Source: Shewanella sp. AS1 | GTDB taxonomy: Bacteria > Pseudomonadota > Gammaproteobacteria > Enterobacterales > Shewanellaceae | DNA: 64,000 nucleotides | NCBI RefSeq assembly: GCF_021412565.1 | Contig: NZ_JAKCLJ010000002.1 | Coordinates: 310,001 to 374,000 of the forward strand | Reading direction: 5' to 3' | Part shown: positions 57,448-64,000 of the stretch, in pieces | How positions within the stretch are numbered: position 1 is the first letter of the stretch | Layout of the letters: every line of letters begins with the position of its first letter | Notes under the pieces: model-generated | Told to the model about the DNA's origin: nothing | What the model saw: only the letters and a program-made list of their open reading frames with translations | The model's database searches: none | Position numbers and translations under genes: made by a program

Positions 57448-57463
57448 TTCCTTATATCAGGAA
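57448..57463 (+). promoter_or_regulatory. Possible activator site for the coiled-coil gene
   Basis: Inverted repeat TTCCT (57448-57452), six bases, AGGAA (57459-57463), about 180 bases upstream of the sigma-54-like promoter. NtrC-family activators bind such dyads at this distance. Suggestive only. Confidence 0.35.
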
Positions 57464-57603
57464 GTTGATAGCGCAAATCGGGGAATTTAAGCGATAGCCA
57501 GCCCGCTTCTTCCCATGCCGATAACGACTAAGCTCGGCATTCAATCTCAACGTACAATTTCAACGTAGAGTCTCGATCAGCGGCCAATACTTCACCTTGA
57601 ATA

Positions 57604-57658
57604 GATATTGGTTTGATATCGGTTTGATATTCGCCAGATGTTGGCCCGATATTCGCAT
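57604..57658. repeat. 11-bp tandem repeat, five units, in the promoter of the coiled-coil gene
   Basis: Units of exactly 11 bases at 57604 (GATATTGGTTT), 57615, 57626, 57637 (GATGTTGGCCC) and 57648 (GATATTCGCAT). The last two units together make the sigma-54-like promoter. Confidence 0.85.
57642..57657 (+). promoter_or_regulatory. Sigma-54-like promoter
   Basis: TGGCCCG, four bases, TCGCA: GG of the -24 and GC of the -12 are in exact register, with 6/7 and 4/5 matches to the TGGCACG/TTGCA consensus. Transcription would start near 57669, giving a leader of about 78 bases to the ATG at 57747. The adjacent NtrC-family regulator supports the call. The rest of 57344-57746 has the kinase promoter but no gene. 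Confidence 0.6.
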
Positions 57659-57746
57659 TACCCCTTACAGGTTTACGGGAACATACTCCCCACAAGCTCG
57701 CAATCAATGCCAAATCTATAATGATTTCAAACTATAAGGAAATGCC

Positions 57747-58568
57747 ATGAAACTTAAACATTTTATCCCCCTGCTGATCAGCATCGCCCTGCTTGCTCCG
57801 ATAACAGGTGCACTGGCAACGTCTCAGAAGCAGATCGAATTTAAAGATGATCAGACCAAAATCAAACTCACTCAAGAGCAAACCCAAGAGCAAACTCAGA
57901 AGAAAGACAAAATTACCAAGGTGATAGTCGATCACCAAGGTAAACAATACAGTTATCAACTGAGCAACGATGAAGTTCAGGATGACAAGCAATTAAAAAG
58001 TAAACTCACGGCGCTTCCCGAGGCAACTCAGGAAAAAGTCATTCACCTCATCAAGCAACTCGATGGGCGGGAGTCAAGCCATGTCTACCTGCGCCACAGT
58101 GCCATGTCCGAAGCCGATAAACAAAAACTCGCCTCATTAACCAAGAAAATGGCAAAAAAAGAAGCCGAACTGGCTAAGCATGTCGCGAAAATCGAAAAGA
58201 AGATCATCATAAAAAGTGCTGAAATGGAGGCTAAAAGAGCCAAAATGGAAGCGAAAGCGGCAGAACTTGAACAGCAGGCGCGAGAGTTTGAGATCATACT
58301 CCAAGAAGATGGGATGCAAATGGATGAGCAGATCGAACTGGCCTCATCCGAGATTGCCGCGATAGCTGAGCAGATGGCCGAAATCGAAATCAAGTATGCC
58401 GGCGAAGATCTGCACAAAAACGGTTCTCATAGGATAGTGATCCACAAACAGGAGAAGCCAGATATCGACCAGGTGATCAAGCTGATTGAGTCAGACAAAT
58501 TAAGCGATGCGCAAAAGCAAAAGCTGGAGCAAGCCCTGACTAACAGCAAAGGAAAATCGGCTAAGTAA
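57747..58568 (+). CDS. Exported coiled-coil protein, unknown
   Basis: 273 residues. Signal peptide about 1-25 (MKLKHFIPLLISIALLAPIT, cut after ALATS or GALA). Charged, Gln/Lys-rich segment about 30-55 with TQEQTQEQTQ; long coiled coil about 115-215 (KKMAKKEAELAKHVAKIEKK, then KRAKMEAKAAELEQQAREFE); C-terminal helical tail about 235-273. AAGGAA lies before the ATG. No known domain. Divergent from the kinase/regulator pair and behind a sigma-54-like promoter, so it is probably their target. Both it and the sensor have long periplasmic coiled coils, which could meet. Confidence 0.82.
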   Translation: MKLKHFIPLLISIALLAPITGALATSQKQIEFKDDQTKIKLTQEQTQEQTQKKDKITKVIVDHQGKQYSYQLSNDEVQDDKQLKSKLTALPEATQEKVIHLIKQLDGRESSHVYLRHSAMSEADKQKLASLTKKMAKKEAELAKHVAKIEKKIIIKSAEMEAKRAKMEAKAAELEQQAREFEIILQEDGMQMDEQIELASSEIAAIAEQMAEIEIKYAGEDLHKNGSHRIVIHKQEKPDIDQVIKLIESDKLSDAQKQKLEQALTNSKGKSAK

Positions 58569-58638
58569 AAGACTAAATGGGTGCAAACGGACAAGGACGC
58601 CTTTTGCCCCCTTTTTCCGCTTCAGCTTATGCCACTTA

Positions 58639-58670
58639 AACCATTTGTCCCTTGAACCATTTGTCCCTAG
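58639..58670. repeat. 16-bp tandem duplication
   Basis: AACCATTTGTCCCTTG (58639-58654) and AACCATTTGTCCCTAG (58655-58670), one difference, between the coiled-coil gene and the convergent permease gene. Confidence 0.92.
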
Positions 58671-58689
58671 CGAGTAACGGCGACAGACG

Positions 58690-60213
58690 CTAGGCGACGC
58701 AAGATACCTGCCCAAGACTCACGCTGTGAGAAACGCGATTAGCCAATAACCGCCGGGCGATAAAATCGACCAGCACATTGAGTATCGCGGTCACCAGCAA
58801 GAGGTATAAGGCATTGCTGTAACGGATCTCGCTAAAGGCACTATCGATATAAAAACCCAGGGTCGCTATCCCCAATACCCCGAAGATTGCCGTTTCACGC
58901 AAGATAACCTCGAACCGATAAAACAGTAGCGACATGAAATTGGGATAGATACGAGGCAACACCTCATAGGCGAAATGATCATTTCGAGGTCGGTATAAGG
59001 GGCTAGGCTTAACCGCAACCTCTTGCCGCGCCACAAGATAGGCGATCAGTGCACCATTGTGCAGAGCCAGGGCCGCAATCGCTGGTAGCATGGAAGGCCC
59101 CCAAAGCATCATAAAGATAAAGGCCAACAAGTACTCAGGGGTTGATCGTAAAAAGAGCAGCCCAAGCTGCGCCCCGCGGGTGGTAAGATAGCCAAACCTG
59201 TGGCGACTCACACAGAAATAACCCAAGAGCGTCAAAAGGTGAGTAACCCCAAGCGCCGATATCGCCAAAACAAGTGTGGCCCAAATCCCAGGCAAGGCTT
59301 GCTCGAGCGATAACGCCTGCCACCAAGAAACAAACTGCTCCAGACCTTGTTCAACACCAAGCTGATAATGCACAACCCCTTTTATGCCCGGCGGCAGCAA
59401 GTCAACAGAGAGAAACTGCCAGATGAGCAGTCCATCTACACTGCCGATTGTCGGCAGAGTAAGCAGTGCGGCAAGCAGATAAAATGCAATTAGCTGACGC
59501 CGAGCCCAAAAAGCTATTGTACCTATCAGCAGCACTAACAGGAGTAATAAGGCCGCACCTTCGTGGTAGTTACCCTGACGAAATGCGGTCTCAAGATAAA
59601 AGCCCAGGGTTGGCATACCGATAAAGCCAAGTACGGCACTGCTTCGTAGCGCACATTCAAAGCGATAACGCACATAGGCCAGCATCAAGGGATACACATG
59701 GCCCAGTTTGCCGTAGACATAACGGCTTATTCTATCGACACCAAAGGGAAAACTTTGCAAGGTGGCCCCAGGCGCCTGCTGCAAAATATCGTGAAATACT
59801 CGGGCAAAGGTGGCGCCATAGGGCAAACCGATGGCGAGAATGCCCGTAAGCGGCGATAAGCCAAAGAGTTGTAAAAACAGCAATGCCCAGAAAATCTCGT
59901 GCACGCCGCGCACCATAGCACAGATAGCTGCGATCCCAGGCGACTGATACAGCATGGCCAGCGGGATCCCGAGCAATAAACCCAGTGCGACCCCAAGCAG
60001 TGCAAAACTGACCGTCAGCCACAGGGCATTGAGCAGGGATTCGGTGGCAAAAAAATCGGGCGCCATAAAGCCGGATAACATGCGTGTCAGCTCGCTCCAG
60101 GGATCGAGAGAGATGATCTCTATATCGGCAAAGCAGAAACAGATAAAGGTCAGCAGCCAAAGTGTCAGGGTTAATCGCTGCCAGGGACCGAGAAATGAAA
60201 ATCGACTCAGCAT
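58690..60213 (-). CDS. PhnE-like ABC permease, two permease units in one protein
   Basis: 507 residues, about twice the usual PhnE. Each half has the binding-protein-dependent permease layout: first half about 55-240 (SLLNALWLTVSFALLGVALG, then LPYGATFARVFHDIL), second about 305-495 (GIWATLVLAISALGVTHLLT, then LHNGALIAYLV). Both halves end with a similar block (RYRFECALRSSAVLGFIGMP and FYRFEVILRETAIFGVLGIA, then TLGFYxxxAF), showing internal duplication. One chain can therefore form the whole membrane pore. Start overlaps the ATPase stop (TGATG). Confidence 0.9.
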   Translation of the reverse strand: MLSRFSFLGPWQRLTLTLWLLTFICFCFADIEIISLDPWSELTRMLSGFMAPDFFATESLLNALWLTVSFALLGVALGLLLGIPLAMLYQSPGIAAICAMVRGVHEIFWALLFLQLFGLSPLTGILAIGLPYGATFARVFHDILQQAPGATLQSFPFGVDRISRYVYGKLGHVYPLMLAYVRYRFECALRSSAVLGFIGMPTLGFYLETAFRQGNYHEGAALLLLLVLLIGTIAFWARRQLIAFYLLAALLTLPTIGSVDGLLIWQFLSVDLLPPGIKGVVHYQLGVEQGLEQFVSWWQALSLEQALPGIWATLVLAISALGVTHLLTLLGYFCVSRHRFGYLTTRGAQLGLLFLRSTPEYLLAFIFMMLWGPSMLPAIAALALHNGALIAYLVARQEVAVKPSPLYRPRNDHFAYEVLPRIYPNFMSLLFYRFEVILRETAIFGVLGIATLGFYIDSAFSEIRYSNALYLLLVTAILNVLVDFIARRLLANRVSHSVSLGQVSCVA

Positions 60214-60884
60214 CAGGGGGTCACAGAAACCGTATTTTCATCAAAAAAATCCCCAAGCTGCTGCGCATCCAGAACACGGGCGGGTTTATCCAGTGCGACT
60301 TTGCCCTGATGCAGCCCGACAATACGGTCGAAATGCGTGAGGGCCAAATCACAGTCATGGAGCACCATGACTACAGTCTCATGGCGGCTCAGCACTAATT
60401 CAACCAAACGACTGGCCATTACAGGGTCCAGCGCCGAGAAAGCTTCATCCCCCAGAAACAGCGGCTGCTGCTGATACAAGGCTCTGGCGATGGCCACACG
60501 CTGTCGCTGCCCGCCAGACAAGTCGGACACTTTAGTGTTGAGATCCACATCGAGGAACAGGTTATCGCACAGCTGTTTTATTTCAGTCAGATGGCGCTTA
60601 AAGGGCCAGACTAAGTTCGCCAGATTGTAGAGCCAAAAATGGCGCGCCAGAGCTCCCATATAGACGTTATGATAAACACTTAAAGCATCGACAAGCCCTT
60701 GAGACTGCGAACACAGCGCCGCGTCTTTACTCAGCTTTTGATAAATATGGGTCAGCAGAGTAGATTTCCCTGCGCCTGAGGCTCCCACTATCGCTAACTT
60801 TTCACCTTTGTTGATGGTTAGCGATAGTTTATCTATGACGGTTTTATCCTGATAATTCAGTGATATGGATTCTAGTGCTAACAC
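60213..60884 (-). CDS. PhnC-like ABC transporter ATPase
   Basis: 223 residues. Walker A VGASGAGKSTLLTH near 33-46, signature DLSGGQRQRVAIARALY near 124-140, Walker B PLFLGDEAFSALDP near 145-158 and H-loop VMVLHDCDLAL. Full set for an active ATPase. Between the binding protein (three bases away) and the double permease. Substrate class inferred from its neighbours. Confidence 0.92.
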   Translation of the reverse strand: MLALESISLNYQDKTVIDKLSLTINKGEKLAIVGASGAGKSTLLTHIYQKLSKDAALCSQSQGLVDALSVYHNVYMGALARHFWLYNLANLVWPFKRHLTEIKQLCDNLFLDVDLNTKVSDLSGGQRQRVAIARALYQQQPLFLGDEAFSALDPVMASRLVELVLSRHETVVMVLHDCDLALTHFDRIVGLHQGKVALDKPARVLDAQQLGDFFDENTVSVTP

Positions 60885-60887
60885 GTT

Positions 60888-61742
60888 TTAATCTAACAAG
60901 CCTATCGCAGTGGCGACCGACTCAACCGGCTCATAATCTTTGTTGGTCGCCGGCACGAAAGAGTGCCGCGGGAAACTGGCTAACAGATCGGGATCTGTCA
61001 TATCCAGCAGGGCCTGTTTTACCTTGGCGCTAAAACCTGCACCATAGGTGTCATCCGAGCCCGCTCTTAATGTCCATTGGTAATCGGGATAGACAGGGCT
61101 CTCCCAGATCACTTTCACCTTGCTGGTATCAACCTGCCCTTTCACAACCATGTCATCCCACACTTTATAGTTGACGGCACCAATTTGATACGCCCCGGCT
61201 TCTACCTGAGCAATAGTACGGCTGTGATCACCCGAGAAACCTACTCGGCTGAAGAGGTCGTCCACCTTGGTCTGAGTGTTTTGCTCAATATAGAACTGAG
61301 GCATTAAGCGGCCCGATGTTGAGCCTTTAGAACCAAAGGTAAATGTGTAGCCCTTGATGTCAGGAAAACTGTCAGCGCGAGCCAGTGGCACTGAGGCATT
61401 GGCAATCAGATAGCTTTTGAAAAATTGATCTTCATAACCCTGAGCTATGGCATGAGAACCCGGTACCAAACGTCTTGCCTGCACGCCAGATAAACCGCCA
61501 AACCAAGCCAGTTGTACCTGATTATTGCGAAACGCAGTTACAGCCGCCGCATAGGATTTGACAGGCATATACTTGACCTCAACCCCTAATTTTTCGGATA
61601 GGTAATCGGCAACCTTATCGAAACGCGTCTGTAGTTTTGTCTCATCTTCATCGGGGATCGCCGTGAAAGTGAAGGTTTGCGCAAAGGCCGCTGGCATAAT
61701 GAAGACGGCCAGAGCTAAAGCGATAGTTTTAATCAATAACAT
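60888..61742 (-). CDS. PhnD-like substrate-binding protein (phosphate/phosphonate/phosphite type)
   Basis: 284 residues. Signal peptide about 1-21 (LALAVFIMPAAFAQ). TAIPDEDETKLQTRFDKVADYL, YAAAVTAFRNNQVQLAWFGG, FTFGSKGSTSGRLMPQFYI and AGAYQIGAVNYKVWDD are the blocks of the PhnD/PtxB/TauA-like cluster. Which P compound it binds cannot be told. First gene of the transporter operon; no C-P lyase, hydrolase or Pho box seen. The gap to 61953 has two small hairpins, no gene. Confidence 0.91.
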   Translation of the reverse strand: MLLIKTIALALAVFIMPAAFAQTFTFTAIPDEDETKLQTRFDKVADYLSEKLGVEVKYMPVKSYAAAVTAFRNNQVQLAWFGGLSGVQARRLVPGSHAIAQGYEDQFFKSYLIANASVPLARADSFPDIKGYTFTFGSKGSTSGRLMPQFYIEQNTQTKVDDLFSRVGFSGDHSRTIAQVEAGAYQIGAVNYKVWDDMVVKGQVDTSKVKVIWESPVYPDYQWTLRAGSDDTYGAGFSAKVKQALLDMTDPDLLASFPRHSFVPATNKDYEPVESVATAIGLLD

Positions 61743-61953
61743 GGTATATATCCCTTAAGGTTAAGTCGGGCAATCTTACCCATTGGCAGGTCAAATTCAT
61801 AGAGAGCCGAGCATGACCCAGATGAAAAATACTGGCTTATTTCGCTTTTGTTAAGTCAATCTGGATTAGGATCTGAATTAGAGCGAGATGCCATATCTCA
61901 CTCACATCGCTACAGCGACTAATACTTCTCTAGCACTATCGCCAGCGCTCTCT

Positions 61954-62652
61954 CTAGCTACCGGCAGCACGGTAGAGCTGCTCTGCACGGTTAAACATCA
62001 CCCAGGAGGTCGCAATGTATTTATCATTGCTCACAGGCATGTTCCCCCTATGGCTATGGGTAAATCCCGCTGGTGCGATCACCATAGTGCCCTTCTTGGG
62101 CTGCACTTTACGTCCCTGGTAGAAAAACTCAGTCTCGCCACCCTCAGCCACATCGTTAAGGTAGTACATATACAACACCACCCGGTGCAGGGCTTCATTA
62201 TGCCCCAGCTGCGGGAACTGTTCTGAGTGCCAGTGCGGGTAACCGCCTTTATCCTTAATGTATTTCTGAATATTGATAAAACCACTGCGATAGAGATACT
62301 GCACCAGAGGCTGTACTCTATGACGACCAAGGCGCTCGAAATTATCTGGCGTTAACGTTTGTGCCTGTCCCTGCTCATCGGCGACATCAACAGAAACCGC
62401 CCCCATTAAGGCCATTGAATATTTTTCAAAATAACCACTGATATTTTTTAAAGTATGCCCCAACAGTTCATTTCTCAATGGTGCCAGGTCATTGAACTTA
62501 TCCATAGTAATATCACGGCTGACTTTTTTACTTAAATCAACACCATTTCCCGTCTGTCCATCATTAACACCTGGATGAAGCTCGAAGGCTTCAATCAATC
62601 GGTCGCATAAATCATCGGGAATTGCATTAGGGTAAACTTCGATAAAATCCAT
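61954..62652 (-). CDS. 2OG-Fe(II) oxygenase, prolyl-4-hydroxylase-like
   Basis: 232 residues. Likely iron ligands: first His and Glu in YPHWHSEQFP (HxE instead of the commoner HxD), distal His in GFTHSHRGNMPV, and the 2OG-binding basic residue in KYIATSWVMF (Lys/Arg area). LYMYYLNDVAEGGETEFFYQ is the central motif of this group. Cytoplasmic; substrate unknown. It lies 210 bases upstream of phnD-like on the same strand, but its family differs from the phosphonate hydroxylase PhnY, so a link is only possible. Confidence 0.87.
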   Translation of the reverse strand: MDFIEVYPNAIPDDLCDRLIEAFELHPGVNDGQTGNGVDLSKKVSRDITMDKFNDLAPLRNELLGHTLKNISGYFEKYSMALMGAVSVDVADEQGQAQTLTPDNFERLGRHRVQPLVQYLYRSGFINIQKYIKDKGGYPHWHSEQFPQLGHNEALHRVVLYMYYLNDVAEGGETEFFYQGRKVQPKKGTMVIAPAGFTHSHRGNMPVSNDKYIATSWVMFNRAEQLYRAAGS

Positions 62653-62923
62653 TATAAAACTTCCAATAAGTGCGCATTATGCAGTGGTATAAATCCCAGC
62701 TATGCTGACACAGAGCTCGCCGCTTTGCAAAACTGCAATGACAGTGTTCCGCAGCCTCCCTAAAGAAAAAACAGCCAAGCAGCCTTTTACACCAAACAGA
62801 TAACCAGTATCAAAAATAAATATCAGCAAAGCTTAATTTGTTGATATTTTATGCAAATATTGCGTCAACAACTAAAATTAGCTGGTATGGATAATTGCAT
62901 GCGCGACACTCGGCGAGGCGCCC

Positions 62924-63241
62924 ATGAAAGAACTACCCGATTTCGACACTTTAAGATGGTTAGCTGAACATGATCCAGAGCAGCTGGAAAGACTACAACA
63001 AGAGGTCAGCCAGGACGCGATAGAGCAAGCCTCTGAAGCCAACCGACCTCAGTTAACAGCCATGCTGCATAACTTCAACCTGCAGATGTCACGCTGCACC
63101 AATCCCTATGCCCGGTGTATTCTGGCAATTAAGCTAATGAATAATAAGTTATTACTGCTTAACCAGGTCGTTACAGAGCCCGAAAACTTGCAAAATAAAA
63201 GAGCCAGTTTATTGCCCTTTCGTCGCACTAAATCCCTATAG
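62924..63241 (+). CDS. DUF3135 family protein
   Basis: 105 residues: ELPDFDTLRWLAEHDPEQLE, NFNLQMSRCTNPYARCILAI and KLMNNKLLLLNQVV match DUF3135, common in Shewanella and Vibrio, function unknown. Helical, soluble. Convergent with corA and overlapping its end by six bases. The 270-base gap before it (62653-62923) is AT-rich and has no gene. Confidence 0.86.
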   Translation: MKELPDFDTLRWLAEHDPEQLERLQQEVSQDAIEQASEANRPQLTAMLHNFNLQMSRCTNPYARCILAIKLMNNKLLLLNQVVTEPENLQNKRASLLPFRRTKSL

Positions 63242-64000
63242 CCAGCCTTTACGCTTGAAGAAAAAGTAGGTCGAAGCAGCACTGCCCACCATCATCAATA
63301 TCGCCATGGGGTAGCCTAATTGCCAACTGAGTTCAGGCATATTGGCAAAGTTCATGCCGTAGGCACTGGCGATCACTGTGGGTGGCAGAAAGATAACGGC
63401 AGCAACCGAAAAGATCTTAATGATCTTATTTTGCTGCAGCCCACTGAAACCCATGGCGGCATCGAGCAGAAAGTTTAACTTATCGAAAATAAACTGACTG
63501 TGTGGCATCAAAGATTCAATATCCGACAACATTTCACGCAGATCTTTGAGATCTTCATCCGTGAGTTGTCCCCGATAATAACGCTGCATGTAACGTAATG
63601 AACGTTGGGTATCGAGCAAACTTAAGCGAATTTTACCGTTAGAATCTTCCTGCAGTGTAATGAGTTTAAACACATCATCTAGCTCTTCACTGTCAAACAC
63701 CTGCTCCCCTACATTCTCTAGGACAGAGTAGACATCTTCAATTAAATCAGAAAGATAGTCGACCTTCAAATTAAACAGTTCAATAAAGAGTGCTTGGGGC
63801 GTTTTCACCGCCAATCGACCTAAGCGCAGATAATTACGCAGCAAACGGATCAGGCCCACATCATCTTCGCGCAGAGTAACCAGAAACTGCGAGCGCAGGT
63901 TAAAGGAGATGTTTACCCCTTTTACATCCTGCCCCACCCGCTGTGGGAATAAGGAGTTAATATGTAAGCCATCTTTGTTCTGATAAAAACGCGCCGATGC
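63236..64000 (-). CDS. corA: Magnesium/cobalt transporter CorA, C-terminal part
   Basis: Frame open from the window edge: reads ASARFYQNKDGLHINSLFPQ and on, about 254 residues to the stop at 63236. The sequence before 63937 (ASARF...DGLHI) matches the CorA cytoplasmic domain, so the GTG at 63937 is not a start; the true start lies beyond the window. Two C-terminal membrane segments flank the selectivity motif YGMNFANMPE (GMN) near the end, with FFFKRKGWL as the basic tail. Forms a pentameric Mg2+ channel. Confidence 0.94.
   Translation of the reverse strand, partial: ASARFYQNKDGLHINSLFPQRVGQDVKGVNISFNLRSQFLVTLREDDVGLIRLLRNYLRLGRLAVKTPQALFIELFNLKVDYLSDLIEDVYSVLENVGEQVFDSEELDDVFKLITLQEDSNGKIRLSLLDTQRSLRYMQRYYRGQLTDEDLKDLREMLSDIESLMPHSQFIFDKLNFLLDAAMGFSGLQQNKIIKIFSVAAVIFLPPTVIASAYGMNFANMPELSWQLGYPMAILMMVGSAASTYFFFKRKGWL

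Noticed and set aside
61954..62652. 2OG-Fe(II) oxygenase as phosphonate hydroxylase PhnY
   Set aside because: The motif layout is that of prolyl-4-hydroxylase-like proteins; proximity to the PhnD-like gene alone is not enough.

Overview
The window is chromosomal DNA from a gammaproteobacterium, most likely a Shewanella. The main reasons are the marine-gammaproteobacterial gene orders: rnm-yciO-scpA divergent from an unfused trpE-trpG-trpD-trpCF-trpB-trpA operon and followed by yciB-yciI; trmJ-cysE next to iscRSUA-hscBA-fdx; queA-tgt-yajC-secD-secF; fimV/hubP-truA-folC-dedD-cvpA-purF. Base composition is near half G+C through the core genes and visibly lower in one patch (about 14.6-16.95 kb). 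The species is an inference; no rRNA or tRNA gene is present to fix it. Layout: 0-2.2 kb holds the 5' part of scpA, yciO and rnm (minus strand). 2.2-9.5 kb holds the tryptophan operon (plus strand) with a complete attenuator: a leader peptide with three Trp codons, then a 12-bp terminator hairpin. 9.6-14.4 kb holds yciB, yciI, xthA, a DUF1097 membrane protein, a YcbL-type hydrolase and an S33 peptidase. 14.4-17.0 kb is an accessory patch: a DUF262/HNH protein, then an acetyltransferase gene bracketed by two integron attC-like sites. 17.1-20.6 kb is a quinone/aromatic-stress-like cluster (LysR regulator, DoxX, YqjG, YgiD). 20.7-33.9 kb is housekeeping: topB, purF, cvpA, dedD, folC, truA, the polar hub protein FimV/HubP, asd, pdxB, ndk. 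34.2-39.9 kb is the ISC iron-sulfur operon with two tandem IscR-type sites. 40-46.8 kb holds cysE, trmJ, suhB, psiE, a PilZ protein, an orphan ParA, yecH, yaeQ, a Met8-like siroheme enzyme and a DUF2007 protein. 47-52.8 kb is the queuosine and Sec-accessory operon, headed by an unannotated 55-residue ORF. 53-58.6 kb holds acpH, an anchored thioredoxin-like protein, a histidine kinase / sigma-54 activator pair and a divergent exported coiled-coil protein behind a sigma-54-like promoter. 58.7-64 kb holds a PhnCDE-like ABC transporter with a double-length permease, a 2OG-Fe(II) oxygenase, a DUF3135 protein and the C-terminal part of corA. The most interesting items are: (1) the stand-alone cassette (attC - GNAT - attC) behind a DUF262 nuclease-like gene, with no integrase in view; (2) the kinase/activator pair facing a coiled-coil exported protein, whose sigma-54-like promoter is itself built from an 11-bp tandem repeat; and (3) a recurrent pattern of 11-18 bp tandem duplications at gene ends, start sites and inside proteins at more than ten loci, several of which change or multiply start codons, stop contexts or peptide repeats. 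The rest looks like ordinary, well-conserved core genome.
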